From positions 20,592-84,591 of the forward strand of contig JASMAS010000060.1 of assembly GCA_030754235.1 (NCBI GenBank): a stretch of DNA of 64,000 nt, written 5' to 3'. The DNA is from Litorilituus sp. (lineage in GTDB: Bacteria > Pseudomonadota > Gammaproteobacteria > Enterobacterales > Alteromonadaceae). Positions 1-11,193 of the stretch are shown here, piece by piece; within the stretch, counting starts at the first letter, position 1; every line of letters starts with the position of its first letter. A program made the translations under genes and the position numbers. The notes under the pieces were generated by a model that saw nothing but the letters and a program-made list of their open reading frames with translations, ran no database searches and was not told the DNA's origin.

Positions 1-2026
1 GATTATTCTTACCGTATGTGACTTGCTTAACCGCCTTAGCGGCTAGTGCGCTCGCATCCTTATTCTCTTGTTCTAACCCCCTAATTAGTTGATTTTTAAC
101 TCGCGAAAAATCAACTTGCTCAAAAGCGGGGTTTAACATCATATCCAGCATCAAGTTCAGGGTAGCGTCAAGATGTTTAACCAAAGAGTTAACGCGAATG
201 GTGGTACTGCGCCCAGAGGCGCCAATAGCGATATTACTCCCTAATTTAGCTAACTCATTAGATAACTCTTCTTTAAGGTAGTTTGTTGTACCTTCATTCA
301 TCAAGCTAGCCGTTAAAGAAGCCAAACCTGCCTTTTCAATGGGGTCAAGCAAAGGTCCGCCTTCAATGCTAAGTAATAAACTAACTGTAGGTGTTTCGCT
401 GTTTTGACTGGCAATAATATCAATGCCATTTTTAAACCGTTCTCGCCACAGTGTTGGCAGTTCAATTGATGGATTAACACCGGGCTTTGGCATAATAGTA
501 CGATCAAAACTGCTGAGATTATTCATTATGGCTGTATTCACTGGTGGTATATTTTTAGGGTTATTGATATCAGGTAAAACAAAATCATCTGCTTGAGCAA
601 TAAATTGCTGTTGTCCGTATGGATAGACAGATAACACAGCAGCCCCCTTAGTTTTTATGTATTTTTGATACACGCGCATGACATCAGATTTAGTCACCTT
701 ATTATATCGAGCTACTTGCTGCGCGGTATAATCAGCATTACCTAACATGGTTTGATAATGAGCCAAAGTAGACACCTTACCCGAAACACTTTGCAGGCCA
801 TAAATAGTGTCCGTCTCAATACTCACTTTAGTTTTTAATAAGTCATTATCGTTTACACCACGCGTTTCAAACTCTCGTAATGTATCATTAATCACTTTTT
901 CTAATTTAGCTAGTTCCATACTTTGTTGCGGGTTTGGTAATGCAAAAAAGTTCATTTGACAACTGAGTTCCTTACACGGATGACTTGCGCCAGCTTGCAC
1001 TGCAACACCTGATTTAACTAGATTTTTATAAAGCAAAGAGGTAGGACCGTTACCAATAATATTTGCGAAAACATCAAGAGCAGCTTCATCTTCATGCATA
1101 GCATAAACAGTAGGAAAACTAATATACAATAATGGTAAAGACACGTTATCACTAAAAGAATAATAACGATTGTTATCAAGTGTGATTAATTTTTTAGCAA
1201 TATTGTTAACTTCTGGACCCGCTTTTAGTCCTCCAAAGTATTTATTTACCCAAGTAATCGTTTGCGCTTCATCAAAATCACCGCCTATAGTTAATACCGC
1301 ATTATTAGGGCCATACCAACGACTAAAGAAAGCTTTCAAGTCAGCTAACGTGCCTCTATCTAAGTCGCTCATATACCCTATAACAGGCCAAGAATAGGGG
1401 TGTTTTCTTGGGTACATCATTTGATTTATGGTTTCATTTAATCGGCCATATGGGCGATTATCGACATTTTGTCCACGTTCATTTTTAACTGTTGCTCGCT
1501 GTAGCTCAAATTTTTCTTCAGTAATACTTGCTAGCAAAAAACCCATTCGGTCAGACTCAAGCCAAAGCATTTTTTCTAATTGATTATTAGGCACTGTTTC
1601 ATAATAGTTAGTGCGATCACTATTCGTGGTACCATTTAAGTCTCCACCACTTTGGGTGACAATTTTAAAATGTTGCTCATCTGCTACATTTTCTGAGCCT
1701 TGAAACATCATATGTTCAAAAAAATGGGCGAAGCCTGATTTCCCGATTTGCTCGCGCGCTGACCCAACATGATAAGTGACATCAACATGCACCAGAGGAT
1801 CTGAATTATCTTGATGCAAAATAACGGTTAACCCATTATCGAGTAAGTATTTTTTAAATGGAATAGCGATGCGATTATCTGATGGTTTTACTGTTTTAAC
1901 TAAGCTAACACCTGTCGGTAAACTACCATGCTCTGAATTTTGTTTTTTGCCGGTACAAGAAAGTAATAAAAGACTAACAAAGGCAAAAACACTCAATTTT
2001 AGCTTAAATGGTGCTGTAATATTCAA
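1..2026 (-). CDS. M16 family zinc metallopeptidase, lipoprotein (3' end beyond window)
   Basis: Reading the minus strand gives one open frame that runs off the left edge (about 675 residues visible). It starts with a lipoprotein signal (lipobox LLSC, Cys about 24). The M16 zinc motif HFFEH is at about residues 101-105 and the third ligand Glu, in KNERGQN, at about 183, which is the usual spacing. The visible part spans a catalytic M16 domain and the start of a second, inactive-type domain (SIEGGPLLDP...), so the full protein is probably about 950 residues, as in pitrilysin/PqqL-like enzymes. No ATG fits; the TTG at 2026 has an AGGA seven bases upstream. A periplasmic or outer-membrane-anchored protease is inferred; the substrate is unknown. 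Confidence 0.88.
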   Translation of the reverse strand, partial: MNITAPFKLKLSVFAFVSLLLLSCTGKKQNSEHGSLPTGVSLVKTVKPSDNRIAIPFKKYLLDNGLTVILHQDNSDPLVHVDVTYHVGSAREQIGKSGFAHFFEHMMFQGSENVADEQHFKIVTQSGGDLNGTTNSDRTNYYETVPNNQLEKMLWLESDRMGFLLASITEEKFELQRATVKNERGQNVDNRPYGRLNETINQMMYPRKHPYSWPVIGYMSDLDRGTLADLKAFFSRWYGPNNAVLTIGGDFDEAQTITWVNKYFGGLKAGPEVNNIAKKLITLDNNRYYSFSDNVSLPLLYISFPTVYAMHEDEAALDVFANIIGNGPTSLLYKNLVKSGVAVQAGASHPCKELSCQMNFFALPNPQQSMELAKLEKVINDTLREFETRGVNDNDLLKTKVSIETDTIYGLQSVSGKVSTLAHYQTMLGNADYTAQQVARYNKVTKSDVMRVYQKYIKTKGAAVLSVYPYGQQQFIAQADDFVLPDINNPKNIPPVNTAIMNNLSSFDRTIMPKPGVNPSIELPTLWRERFKNGIDIIASQNSETPTVSLLLSIEGGPLLDPIEKAGLASLTASLMNEGTTNYLKEELSNELAKLGSNIAIGASGRSTTIRVNSLVKHLDATLNLMLDMMLNPAFEQVDFSRVKNQLIRGLEQENKDASALAAKAVKQVTYGKNN

Positions 2027-2104
2027 AATTACATCCTGTATTATGAGTAATGAGGAAAGAATTCAATTATCATAACAAAGTTAAATGAAAACGGGTTAAC
2101 TTAA

Positions 2105-2818
2105 ATGTTTAAAATTATCACACAAACACCAGACTTTATTGTTATTGCTAAAGCTCCTGATGTTAATTTTCATGATGAAGGGAAAATTGGCGAAGGTTTA
2201 TTTTCTCAAGTGAAATCCTACGTGTTGTCTCAATCAATTTGTCAAACACTTTACCCTGTTCACCGTTTAGATAAAATGACTTCTGGATTACTACTTTTTG
2301 CGACAAACTTAACCAGTGCACAAATTTTTAACGATTTGTTTAAAAACCATCAAATAGACAAATATTACCTTGCCATTAGCGATAAAAAGCCAAATAAAAA
2401 ACAAGGACTTATAAAGGGAGATATGGAAAAAAGTCGCCGAGGCATGTTTAAGCTAATGCGCACTCTACAAAAACCAGCTATTACCCAGTTTTTTTCTTAT
2501 AGCATTGGCGAAGGAAAAAGGCTGTACTTGTTAAAACCTCATTCAGGAAAAACCCATCAATTACGTGTTGCTTTATCAAGTATTGGTGCACCAATTTTAG
2601 GTGATCCTTTATATTACCCAAAACCACACCAGCGCAATATAGCGCAGCAAAGAGGTTACCTTCATGCCTATGCTCTTCGCTTTTATTATCAAAATGAACT
2701 GTTTGAACTTACGTCCTTTCCTGCCGAAGGCAAGCTATTTTTACAAGCAGCCACCACAAAGCAATTGCAAGCAATCAAAAAACCTTGGTCACTAAGTTGG
2801 CCTAATGTTTCAGCTTAA
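2105..2818 (+). CDS. RluA-family RNA pseudouridine synthase
   Basis: This 237-residue protein has the RluA signature HRLDKMTSG at about residues 53-61, with the catalytic Asp at about 56, and the later family motif HSGKTHQLRVAL. It has no N-terminal S4 domain, unlike RluC or RluD, so it resembles the short RluA-type group (TIGR01621-like). The predicted reaction is uridine to pseudouridine in rRNA or tRNA; the target base cannot be told from sequence. It lies between the divergent M16 peptidase gene and mutS and is probably transcribed alone. Confidence 0.88.
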   Translation: MFKIITQTPDFIVIAKAPDVNFHDEGKIGEGLFSQVKSYVLSQSICQTLYPVHRLDKMTSGLLLFATNLTSAQIFNDLFKNHQIDKYYLAISDKKPNKKQGLIKGDMEKSRRGMFKLMRTLQKPAITQFFSYSIGEGKRLYLLKPHSGKTHQLRVALSSIGAPILGDPLYYPKPHQRNIAQQRGYLHAYALRFYYQNELFELTSFPAEGKLFLQAATTKQLQAIKKPWSLSWPNVSA

Positions 2819-2956
2819 TTAATTTACACAGCCAAAAAAGATTTCATCTATTGCTTGTTGGGTCTAAGCAAAACATAATAGTTAAAAAAGAAGATCTCAC
2901 CGCTCTCCTTGTGGCATAATTAGCGCAAAAATCAATCCTAATAATAAAGAGAATTT

Positions 2957-5557
2957 TTGTCTTACATGACTAAGCCTGTAGCAGATATTTCCCAACACAC
3001 CCCTATGATGCGCCAGTATTTAACAATTAAGGCGGAATTTCCTCATATTTTAATTTTTTATCGCATGGGCGATTTTTACGAATTATTTTTTGATGATGCA
3101 AAAAAAGCCTCAAATTTATTAGATATTTCACTCACTGCACGAGGTAAGACAGGTGGCAACGCTATACCAATGGCAGGCGTTCCTTACCATGCAGTAGAGA
3201 ATTATTTAGCTAAGCTAGTACAACTTGGTGAAAGTGTTGCTATTTGCGAACAAATTGGCGACCCCGCAACCAGTAAAGGCCCCGTCGAGCGAAAAGTTGT
3301 TCGTGTTGTCACTCCCGGCACCATCAGTGATGAAGCATTATTAACCGACAGACAAGATAACCTTATCGTTGCCATTGTTGAAAACAACTACATCGCTAAA
3401 AAATCGTCTGATCCTGCCTTTGGTTTAGCTTATTTAGATATGACAAGTGGAAGGTTTGTCTTAACCGAGCTACAAACTAGTGAACAACTACAAGCTGAAT
3501 TGCAACGTTTGTCACCGGCAGAGTTACTCTATTGCGAAAGCCTTTCCGATTTTAGTTTGATAGAAAATTATAAAGGTTTACGTCGCCGGCCTGAATGGGA
3601 GTTTGATTTACAAACCGCAATATCTTTACTAAACCAGCAGTTTGAGACTAAAGAACTAGCAGGCTTTGGGGTTGAAGATAAACTATTAGGCTTATCTGCT
3701 GCCGGTTGTTTGTTCCAATATGTTAAAGACACTCAGCGCACAGCTCTCCCTCATATACGTGCTATTTTGAATGAGTCAACCAATACAGGTGTCATCTTAG
3801 ATGCATCAACTCGGCGAAATTTAGAGCTAACCCAAAACTTGCACGGTGGTATTGAAAACACTTTAGCTTCAATACTGGATAAATCAGCTACACCGATGGG
3901 ATCACGTTTATTAAAACGTTGGTTACATTTTCCACTCCGAGATATTTCTATCTTAGAAAATAGACAAAACACCATCAGTCACATAATAGACAATGAGTTG
4001 CATCTTGAACTTCACCCATTATTTAAAGGGTTAGGCGATATTGAGCGAATAGTCGCACGAATTGCTTTAGGATCAGCACGCCCTCGTGATTTTGCTCGTT
4101 TGCGCTTTGCTTTACAAAAGCTACCTGACTTACAAGCCTATTTAAACAATTCTACGTCGGGCTATATTCAACAATTACAACAGTCTTGTTTACCTATACC
4201 GAACATGCAATTGTTACTTGAAACAGCGATTGTTGACAACCCTCCTGTGCTTATTCGTGACGGTGGCGTGATCGCTCCAGGCTATAATGCTGAATTAGAT
4301 CACTTACGTGACTTAAGCCAAGGTGCTGAAAACTTCCTCGCTGATCTTGAGCAACGAGAGAAAGATAAAACAGGCATTCATAGCCTAAAAGTAGGTTACA
4401 ACAAGGTACACGGTTTCTTCATTGAAATAAGTAAAAGTGCAGCAAGCGATGTGCCTGATAACTATATTCGTCGACAAACATTAAAAAATAATGAGCGCTT
4501 TATCACTGAAGAGTTAAAAACACATGAACATAAAGTGCTTAGTGCACAAAGCCAGTTTTTAGCTCTAGAAAAGCGCCTCTATCAAGAGTTATTCGCCATT
4601 ATTTTACCCGAACTTGGCCAGCTGCAACAACTAAGCCAAGCCATTGCTGAGCTTGACGTACTAGCGACCTTTGCTGAGCGAGCTATCGTTTTAAATTATG
4701 TAAAGCCAACGCTCTGCCAAGAAGCTGGAATTAATATAGATGCTGGTAGACACCCTGTGGTTGAGCAAATGACAGATGATGCTTTTATCGCTAACCCTGT
4801 ACTGCTAACAGCGCAGCGAAAAATGCTGATTATTACTGGCCCTAATATGGGAGGTAAATCAACTTACATGCGTCAAACAGCACTGATAGTGTTACTTGCT
4901 CACATAGGTTGTTTTGTGCCTGCACAAGGAGCTCAAATAGGTATGGTTGATCGTATTTTCACCCGTATTGGTGCATCTGATGATCTTGCCAGTGGTCGTT
5001 CAACTTTTATGGTGGAAATGACTGAAACGGCCAATATTTTACATAATGCTACAGACCGAAGCTTAGTTTTATTAGATGAAATTGGTCGGGGAACCAGCAC
5101 CTATGACGGTTTATCGCTAGCTTGGGCTTGTGCCGAAATGTTAGCATTAAAAACCCATGCTTTTACGTTATTCGCTAGTCATTATTTTGAGTTAACCTTA
5201 CTAGCTGAGCAAATAGATAGTTTGGCTAATGTGCATTTAGATGCTATGGAGCACGATGACAACATCATATTTATGCACGCTATACAAGAAGGCGCTGCGA
5301 GTAAAAGTTTTGGTCTACAAGTGGCTCAACTTGCGGGTGTACCAAAAGGTGTTATCAAGCGTGCTAAGCAGCGCTTAAATGAACTAGAAAACCAACAAGC
5401 TCCTTCACTTTTACCTATGAAAACTGAGGCTTTTGAGCAATTACCTTTAATGCCTACTGAGCATCCTGCCCTTGACGCATTAAAAGATATTGACGTAAAT
5501 GATATCACTCCTAAGCAAGCTTTAGATCTATTATTTACATTGAAAGCCAAATTATAG
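2957..5557 (+). CDS. mutS: DNA mismatch repair protein MutS
   Basis: This is a full-length MutS of about 866 residues. The N-terminal mismatch-binding domain contains the Phe-x-Glu element in [12 protein letters not shown]. The C-terminal ATPase has Walker [10 protein letters not shown] at about residues 628-636 and the Walker B/signature region [12 protein letters not shown]. It binds mismatches as a dimer and recruits MutL. The start is uncertain: TTG at 2957 has a GAGA-type site four bases upstream, while the in-frame ATG at 2966 lies 13 bases from it. Convergent with rpoS, the classical neighbour in gammaproteobacteria. Confidence 0.97.
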   Translation: MSYMTKPVADISQHTPMMRQYLTIKAEFPHILIFYRMGDFYELFFDDAKKASNLLDISLTARGKTGGNAIPMAGVPYHAVENYLAKLVQLGESVAICEQIGDPATSKGPVERKVVRVVTPGTISDEALLTDRQDNLIVAIVENNYIAKKSSDPAFGLAYLDMTSGRFVLTELQTSEQLQAELQRLSPAELLYCESLSDFSLIENYKGLRRRPEWEFDLQTAISLLNQQFETKELAGFGVEDKLLGLSAAGCLFQYVKDTQRTALPHIRAILNESTNTGVILDASTRRNLELTQNLHGGIENTLASILDKSATPMGSRLLKRWLHFPLRDISILENRQNTISHIIDNELHLELHPLFKGLGDIERIVARIALGSARPRDFARLRFALQKLPDLQAYLNNSTSGYIQQLQQSCLPIPNMQLLLETAIVDNPPVLIRDGGVIAPGYNAELDHLRDLSQGAENFLADLEQREKDKTGIHSLKVGYNKVHGFFIEISKSAASDVPDNYIRRQTLKNNERFITEELKTHEHKVLSAQSQFLALEKRLYQELFAIILPELGQLQQLSQAIAELDVLATFAERAIVLNYVKPTLCQEAGINIDAGRHPVVEQMTDDAFIANPVLLTAQRKMLIITGPNMGGKSTYMRQTALIVLLAHIGCFVPAQGAQIGMVDRIFTRIGASDDLASGRSTFMVEMTETANILHNATDRSLVLLDEIGRGTSTYDGLSLAWACAEMLALKTHAFTLFASHYFELTLLAEQIDSLANVHLDAMEHDDNIIFMHAIQEGAASKSFGLQVAQLAGVPKGVIKRAKQRLNELENQQAPSLLPMKTEAFEQLPLMPTEHPALDALKDIDVNDITPKQALDLLFTLKAKL

Positions 5558-5570
5558 AGTAAAACTAAAA

Positions 5571-5598
5571 AGGCTGTGAAGCGAAAACTTCACAGCCT
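5571..5598. terminator. Bidirectional terminator between mutS and rpoS
   Basis: A perfect 11-bp inverted repeat (AGGCTGTGAAG / CTTCACAGCCT, loop CGAAAA) lies between the converging stop codons of mutS and rpoS. A-rich sequence on the mutS side gives a U-rich tail to transcripts coming from rpoS. Seen directly; function inferred from position. Confidence 0.85.
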
Positions 5599-5644
5599 AA
5601 CCTTTCTGAATAGCTTAATTATACTAAGTTAAGATCACTAACCA

Positions 5645-6538
5645 TTATGAGACTTGAAATATAGCTTCAATTGACAAGTTTTGCTGGTTTAAGATATCAC
5701 GCAAACGCTTTAATGCCTCCACTTGAATTTGACGAACCCGCTCACGAGTCAAACCAATTTCAATACCTACATTTTCTAAGGTTTCAGCTTCATATCCCAG
5801 CAAACCGAAACGTCTTGCTAATACTTCTCGCTGTTTGGAATTTAACTCATTGAGCCAGTCTCGAATATTATTGCTCATGTCTTCTGATTGTAGATCACCT
5901 TCTGGACCAAAGCTTTTCTCATCAGCAATAACATCAAGAAGTACTTTATCAGAATCACCTGCAAAAGGTGTATCTACTGAGGCTATGCGTTCGTTTAGAC
6001 GAAGCATCTTATTAACATCTGCAACGGGTTTATCTAGTGAATTAGCGATTTCTTCTGCACTAGGCTCATGATCAAGTTTTTGTACAAGTTCACGAGAAGC
6101 ACGTAAATAAATATTTAATTCTTTAACAACATGGATAGGTAAGCGGATAGTACGAGTTTGATTCATAATCGCTCGTTCGATGGTTTGGCGTATCCACCAA
6201 GTAGCATAGGTTGAAAAACGAAAACCACGCTCAGGGTCAAATTTTTCTACTGCACGGATTAAGCCTAAATTCCCCTCTTCAATTAAATCTAATAGAGGTA
6301 AACCACGGTTATTATAACGTCTAGCTATTTTTACGACCAACCGCAGATTACTTTCAATCATACGCTTTCTGGCTTCATCATCACCTTTAAGGGATAATCG
6401 TGAAAAATAAACTTCTTGTTCGGCACTTAACAAAGGGGAAAAACCAATTTCGCTTAAATAGATTTGAGTGGCATCTAAGTTTGATGGTGTTTCTTCCTTA
6501 TCTGATAGGATTTCTGCTTTTTGTTTTTCTTGTACCAT
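5645..6538 (-). CDS. rpoS: RNA polymerase sigma factor RpoS (sigma-38)
   Basis: The 297-residue sigma-70 family protein has the stationary-phase sigma layout: region 1.2 ([16 protein letters not shown]), region 2 ([33 protein letters not shown], and the -10 recognition segment [13 protein letters not shown]), region 3, and region 4.2 ([19 protein letters not shown]). The start is set at ATG 6538 because GGGAGAG lies six bases upstream; a longer frame to 6580 lacks such a site. It directs general stress and stationary-phase transcription. nlpD lies immediately upstream, where rpoS promoters usually reside. Confidence 0.96.
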   Translation of the reverse strand: MVQEKQKAEILSDKEETPSNLDATQIYLSEIGFSPLLSAEQEVYFSRLSLKGDDEARKRMIESNLRLVVKIARRYNNRGLPLLDLIEEGNLGLIRAVEKFDPERGFRFSTYATWWIRQTIERAIMNQTRTIRLPIHVVKELNIYLRASRELVQKLDHEPSAEEIANSLDKPVADVNKMLRLNERIASVDTPFAGDSDKVLLDVIADEKSFGPEGDLQSEDMSNNIRDWLNELNSKQREVLARRFGLLGYEAETLENVGIEIGLTRERVRQIQVEALKRLRDILNQQNLSIEAIFQVS

Positions 6539-6664
6539 ACTGCTCTCCCGTACATTATCTATGTAAAGTTGAATTAACAATTAAATATTCACATGTTCTC
6601 CAGTTTTCTTAATTTTTATCGGTACTCTTACTGCCTAACATTGTTATTGAGTACACTCATTATT

Positions 6665-7603
6665 TTAGTGTTTAGGTAAATATTTCAATGGGTCTACTGA
6701 CTTTCCACGAAAGCGAACTTCAAAATGAAGCATGACTCTTTGCGCATCGGTGTCACCCATTTTAGCAACCATATCACCCGCCTTTATTTTCTGCTGGTCT
6801 TTCACTAGTATAGTCTCATTATGAGCATAAGCGCTTAAATAGTCGTCATTATGTTTAACGATAACTAACTTGCCATACCCTCTTAACGCACTACCAGCGT
6901 AAACTACCTTACCATCAGCTGCGGCCCTTATAATGGTACCGCGTTGCCCAGTGATATCTATCCCTTTATTTCCCTGAGCTTTAGAAGAAAATTTAGCAAA
7001 CACTCGACCTTTCACAGGCCACTGCCAACGGCTAATTTTTTTAGAAAAACTTTCCGTAAATGTATTTTTTTTGTCTACTTTCTTCCTAGCTACACTTGCA
7101 CCATACGCTTGCTTTTTGTTGGATGCAATAGGCTTTTTTACCACTTTAGCACTGGTCGGAGTAGAGCTATTATTCTTCTTTTTACTAAAGGCCTTATTAT
7201 TACTCGCCTGAGTTGATTTTCGATTATTATTAGCTACTAAAAATAATTTCTGACCTGGATAAATATTATAAGGAGGTGCGATATTATTCAATTTAACTAA
7301 TTGTCGAACATCTGAATTAGCTCGCCAAGCTATAGAATACAAGGTTTCTCCTGACTTCACCGTATATTCACTGCCGTGAATACTGTGTTTTACCCTTTCT
7401 TTCAAAGGTATGGTGCCGTTTACGCTAACAACTGGCGCCGGAGCATCACGAGAAGAGCAAGCAACAAGCAGCAGGGAAAAAATAACATAGCAAACTATGT
7501 GACCCATTGAATAAATCGTTTTTTTTGCAATCGCAAAACGAGTACCCCTTGAAGCCAGGTGACTCATCGTTAAATCAAACTTACTTAATTGCTTAGCTAT
7601 CAT
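6665..7603 (-). CDS. nlpD: NlpD-like murein hydrolase activator lipoprotein (LysM + degenerate LytM)
   Basis: The protein has a lipoprotein signal (LLLVACSS), a LysM peptidoglycan-binding domain (YTVKSGETLYSIAWRA...YPGQKLFLV), a Ser/Lys/Asn-rich linker and a C-terminal M23/LytM domain. The zinc-binding positions are lost: Asn replaces the first His (QGNKGID) and Met the first His of HxH (VMLHFE). As in E. coli NlpD, it is therefore expected to activate an amidase rather than cut peptidoglycan itself. The start is unclear: no candidate ATG (7603, 7567, 7507) has a good ribosome site, and 7507 would give the most typical signal peptide. Confidence 0.92.
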   Translation of the reverse strand: MIAKQLSKFDLTMSHLASRGTRFAIAKKTIYSMGHIVCYVIFSLLLVACSSRDAPAPVVSVNGTIPLKERVKHSIHGSEYTVKSGETLYSIAWRANSDVRQLVKLNNIAPPYNIYPGQKLFLVANNNRKSTQASNNKAFSKKKNNSSTPTSAKVVKKPIASNKKQAYGASVARKKVDKKNTFTESFSKKISRWQWPVKGRVFAKFSSKAQGNKGIDITGQRGTIIRAAADGKVVYAGSALRGYGKLVIVKHNDDYLSAYAHNETILVKDQQKIKAGDMVAKMGDTDAQRVMLHFEVRFRGKSVDPLKYLPKH

Positions 7604-7627
7604 AAATATATTTAATAATTTTTTGAG

Positions 7628-8206
7628 TTAACGCAGTATAAAATAGGCTAGGATAATCACACCAACTAATCCCCAGCCAAGTACATCAACCCACTGCCGA
7701 AGTTTTTTCTCCATAGCACTTCCCCCCCATTGAATAAGGCCAGCAACGAGAAAAAATCGCATTCCTCTGCCAACAGCAGAAGCAATTAAAAAAGGTAAAA
7801 ACGCCATCTGCAAAAAACCGGCGCTCACTGTAAATAATTTATAAGGAATGGGCGAAAAGCCAGCAAGAAAAACCACCCAAACACCCCATTGTTCAAACCA
7901 ACTCATTGCGGTATCAAAACGTTGTTGGTAGCCAAACTCAGTTAATAGTGGCTGTATCCATGGTTCAAACATCCAAAAACCCAATAAATAACCGACAACA
8001 CCGCCAGCAATTGATGAGAGTGTTGTCAAACTGGCTAACCACCAAGCTTTATCTGGTTTAGCCAAGACCATAGGTGCAAGCAAAACGTCAGGTGGAATAG
8101 GAAAGAAAACTGATTCAGCAAAAGTTAGCAGTGCTAATATACGAGGAGCAAATTTATGCTCAGCCCACTTTAATGTCCATTCATAAATAGCAGAAAATAA
8201 TTTCAC
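7628..8206 (-). CDS. yqaA: YqaA/DedA-like inner membrane protein (SNARE-associated family)
   Basis: The 192-residue polytopic membrane protein has hydrophobic segments throughout and the family features FAESVFFPIPPDVLLAP and GFSPIPYKLFTVSAG. Members of the SNARE-associated/DedA superfamily are linked to membrane lipid handling and envelope stress, but the substrate of YqaA is unknown. It starts with GTG and its first base is the last base of the pcm stop codon (TAGTG), indicating translational coupling. The spot between pcm and nlpD is typical for this gene in Alteromonadales. Confidence 0.85.
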   Translation of the reverse strand: MKLFSAIYEWTLKWAEHKFAPRILALLTFAESVFFPIPPDVLLAPMVLAKPDKAWWLASLTTLSSIAGGVVGYLLGFWMFEPWIQPLLTEFGYQQRFDTAMSWFEQWGVWVVFLAGFSPIPYKLFTVSAGFLQMAFLPFLIASAVGRGMRFFLVAGLIQWGGSAMEKKLRQWVDVLGWGLVGVIILAYFILR

Positions 8207-8871
8207 TACAACAATTCTCCCGGTACTAATGGTACAAAACGAACAGCTTCTACCTGCTGCTCACTGAAGTATTCACCTTCTCGAGTCATCACTTTTAATA
8301 TCTGTGTATGCTCACCGACAGGAATCACCAATCGCCCACCATCATTTAGTTGATTTAACAATGCTTGTGGAACACTAGCCGCAGCAGCAGTAACTATGAT
8401 GGCATCAAAAGGAGCTTTACTTGCCCACCCTTGCCAACCGTCTCCGTGTTTCATTGAAACATTGTGTAACTCCATTGCTCTTAAGCACCGCTTTGCTTGA
8501 AATTGTAATGACTTGATACGCTCTACCGAGAACACTTTATCTGTTAGCTGAGCTAAAATAGAAGTTTGATAACCAGACCCTGTACCTATTTCTAAAATAC
8601 TATTTGGTCTACCATTGGCAATTAATAATTCTGACATTTTTGCGACAATATAAGGCTGTGAAATAGTTTGTCCTTGCCCAATAGGCAGCGCCGTATTGTC
8701 ATAAGCTTTATGGGCTAGAATTTCTGGAATAAAAATATGTCTGGGCGAATTAGCGATTGCCTTTAAGACTTGAGGGGTTGAAATGCCTTCAGCTCGCAGT
8801 TTCTGTGCAAGCAACTCACCACTTCGCTTTGATTTACCAGCTTGGCGCCCATTATTTATAGTAGTCATCAT
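8206..8871 (-). CDS. pcm: Protein-L-isoaspartate O-methyltransferase
   Basis: The 221-residue enzyme carries SAM motif I ([15 protein letters not shown]) and the PCMT N-terminal region with the substrate-binding stretch [19 protein letters not shown]. It methylates L-isoaspartyl residues of damaged proteins to start their repair. The ATG overlaps the surE stop (ATGA), so the two are coupled; surE-pcm is the usual pair upstream of nlpD-rpoS. Confidence 0.96.
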   Translation of the reverse strand: MMTTINNGRQAGKSKRSGELLAQKLRAEGISTPQVLKAIANSPRHIFIPEILAHKAYDNTALPIGQGQTISQPYIVAKMSELLIANGRPNSILEIGTGSGYQTSILAQLTDKVFSVERIKSLQFQAKRCLRAMELHNVSMKHGDGWQGWASKAPFDAIIVTAAAASVPQALLNQLNDGGRLVIPVGEHTQILKVMTREGEYFSEQQVEAVRFVPLVPGELL

Positions 8872-9620
8872 AAATTTAATTCACTCATCCATTTTGCCAT
8901 ATTGCTTATACTCTTGTGTGCCGTCATATCTATAGTTAATGGGGTAACTGAGACATAATTATTTGCCACCGCGTGAAAGTCGGTGCCTTCAGAACCGTCT
9001 AATTCAGCTCCTAACGTGCCATACCAATAAATATCACGTTGCCATGGGTCTTTCATTTTTTTCATTATCTCAGCCTTATGGCGATGACCCAGGCGAGTCA
9101 CTTTTATACCTTTTAGGGCTGATATTGGCACATCAGGTACATTGATATTCAGAATTTGATCAGCCGCTAAAGGGTGAGACTGCAAGCGTTTTATTATTTT
9201 AACGGTTATTTTCGCTGCCGTTTGATAATACTGTTCATGTTGACCAATTAACGATACCGCTATCGCTGGCATTCCCATATGCCTTCCTTCTGTCGCTGCT
9301 GCAACAGTACCTGAATATAAAGTATCATCACCTAAGTTTGCACCTTTATTAATACCAGCAACAACTAGATCAGGTAAGGATGGCATCAATTGACTAATAC
9401 CTAGATGAACACAATCTGTAGGCGTGCCATTAACCGAAATAAAACCATTATCTAGACCTTGTGCCCTCAGAGGATTAAGTAAGGTTAATGAGTTGCTAGC
9501 ACCACTACAGTTTCTATCTGGTGCAACAACAGTTACGTCAAAGTGTTTGGCAAGCTCCTCATGCAACACTTTAATACCTAAAGCATGAACGCCATCATCG
9601 TTACTCAATAATATATTCAT
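8868..9620 (-). CDS. surE: 5'/3'-nucleotidase SurE
   Basis: The start is placed at ATG 9620 because the product then begins [16 protein letters not shown], the usual SurE N-terminus with the metal-binding Asp pair, and GAGA lies six bases upstream; an open extension to 9665 overlaps truD and is not needed. The 250-residue product also has [10 protein letters not shown] and [20 protein letters not shown]. It is a metal-dependent nucleoside monophosphatase. The usual Pro of the SNDDG-x-x-APGI motif is Leu here. Confidence 0.95.
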   Translation of the reverse strand: MNILLSNDDGVHALGIKVLHEELAKHFDVTVVAPDRNCSGASNSLTLLNPLRAQGLDNGFISVNGTPTDCVHLGISQLMPSLPDLVVAGINKGANLGDDTLYSGTVAAATEGRHMGMPAIAVSLIGQHEQYYQTAAKITVKIIKRLQSHPLAADQILNINVPDVPISALKGIKVTRLGHRHKAEIMKKMKDPWQRDIYWYGTLGAELDGSEGTDFHAVANNYVSVTPLTIDMTAHKSISNMAKWMSELNL

Positions 9621-9634
9621 TAAATTCTCTACTG

Positions 9635-10711
9635 TTAACTTGCCTTGACAACCCGTTGGCCACAATCTTTATATTGAATTAACTCACGTAATACTGTGGT
9701 TGCATAGGAGCCTGCCGGCAATATAAAACTCACTTTTACTATCGGTAGCTCTGCATTTTCAAGGTTATTAATTATTTCGATGTCAGCCTCTTGAATTGTT
9801 AAGCGAATTCTACGACGTTCTTGCTTTAAGCCAAAACGAGGTAACCCTTGCACAAAATCAGGATATTGTTCAGCGACCTGTTGCTCAATAGCTTGGGCCT
9901 TATCGGTTGTCATCAATTGACCTGCTCCCCACATAGGTGCGGTAATATCAATATCTTGCTCCACTAGCCTTTGCTGAACACTTTCATCAACTTGCTCTTG
10001 GTGAAACACTGACTGAGTACCAGACAACATTAATACATCACCATTTTCTATAATATCAAAAAGTCCTCTGCTAATACGTTCATCAACCACCGCATTAAAG
10101 ATCTGAGATCTTGCCGCTGATAAATACATGCCGCGCTTTTTCTTGTCTTTAATTTTGCTACCATTAAATAACGCTAAAGCACGTTCTATATTGCCACCAT
10201 CTATACCAAATCGTTGTTCACCAAAATAATTAGGAACACCTTGTTTTACAATGTTGTGCCAACGCTCATTCAGTGCTTTTAGATCTGTCACGTCACGTAA
10301 AATTAGTTCAAATCGATTACCGGTTAATACTCCTATGCGAAGCTTTTTGTTATGTCTTTTATAACTCAGTACTTCAACACCTTCGATAGCAAGATCACTC
10401 AATTCAAACGCTTGCTTGCCGGGTACATGAACGCCAAACCACTGCTCTGTAACTGCAAATCTGTCTTTTAACCCCGCATAAGAAACTAACGCTTCTTTTA
10501 CTTTAAAGTATTTTGCTAATTCTCTGGCAACAAAAACCGTATTAGCGCCTGTTTTTCTAATATGAATAAATAAATGCTCTCCTTCACCAATGGGTGAAAA
10601 AGGCAGTTGTTCGTACACTTTAAAATCACTTTCTTTGCTTCTTAATAAGCCCGATGATGAAGGCTTACCATGGAAAAAACTATTCTCTGCTAACATTATT
10701 TTCTCTGTCAT
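9635..10711 (-). CDS. truD: tRNA pseudouridine(13) synthase TruD
   Basis: The 358-residue protein has the TruD catalytic motif [13 protein letters not shown] (Asp of GLKD) and [14 protein letters not shown]. It makes pseudouridine 13 in tRNA-Glu. Its ATG overlaps the ispF stop codon by four bases (ATGA) and surE follows after 14 bases, consistent with one ispD-ispF-truD-surE-pcm transcript. Confidence 0.96.
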   Translation of the reverse strand: MTEKIMLAENSFFHGKPSSSGLLRSKESDFKVYEQLPFSPIGEGEHLFIHIRKTGANTVFVARELAKYFKVKEALVSYAGLKDRFAVTEQWFGVHVPGKQAFELSDLAIEGVEVLSYKRHNKKLRIGVLTGNRFELILRDVTDLKALNERWHNIVKQGVPNYFGEQRFGIDGGNIERALALFNGSKIKDKKKRGMYLSAARSQIFNAVVDERISRGLFDIIENGDVLMLSGTQSVFHQEQVDESVQQRLVEQDIDITAPMWGAGQLMTTDKAQAIEQQVAEQYPDFVQGLPRFGLKQERRRIRLTIQEADIEIINNLENAELPIVKVSFILPAGSYATTVLRELIQYKDCGQRVVKAS

Positions 10712-11193
10712 TCTTTTTGAGCAATCTTAGTCAGCAGCACAACACTGTGTACTGCAATACCTTCTTTTCTACCTACATAGCCTAACTTCTCTGTGGTAGT
10801 CGCTTTAACATTGATTTGCTCAACATTACACTGTAAATCTTCACTCAAACATTCTCTCATAGCCAACAAATATGGTGCTATTTTAGGTGCTTGAGCGGCA
10901 ATGGTGATATCTCCATTGCCTAATTGGTAGCCTTTTTCTGTCATTAACTTCACCACATGACGTAATAATATTCTGCTAGAAATATTGTCATAGAGCTCAT
11001 CAGTATCTGGAAAGTGATTGCCGATATCCCCTAAGCACAAAGCCCCTAAAATAGCATCGCAAAGAGCATGAATTGCTACATCGCCATCAGAGTGAGCCAC
11101 AAAGCCTTGCGAATATGGTATGTCAACTCCCGCTAAGACTATAGGCCCAGAGCCTCCAAATTTATGAACATCGAAGCCATGTCCTATACGCAT
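10708..11193 (-). CDS. ispF: 2-C-methyl-D-erythritol 2,4-cyclodiphosphate synthase
   Basis: The 161-residue protein begins [13 protein letters not shown], whose Asp and His form part of the metal site, and has [19 protein letters not shown] and FPDTDEL. It performs the cyclising step of the MEP isoprenoid pathway. AGGA lies six bases before the ATG; the gene overlaps the 3' end of ispD by ten bases. Confidence 0.97.
   Translation of the reverse strand: MRIGHGFDVHKFGGSGPIVLAGVDIPYSQGFVAHSDGDVAIHALCDAILGALCLGDIGNHFPDTDELYDNISSRILLRHVVKLMTEKGYQLGNGDITIAAQAPKIAPYLLAMRECLSEDLQCNVEQINVKATTTEKLGYVGRKEGIAVHSVVLLTKIAQKE

Noticed and set aside
1869..2075. Plus-strand frame over the start of the M16 peptidase gene
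   Set aside because: The minus strand here encodes the peptidase signal peptide and first domain; the plus-strand product has no recognisable features.
6665..7603. NlpD as a possible active endopeptidase
   Set aside because: Two zinc-ligand His positions are replaced (Asn and Met), as in the known non-catalytic amidase activators.
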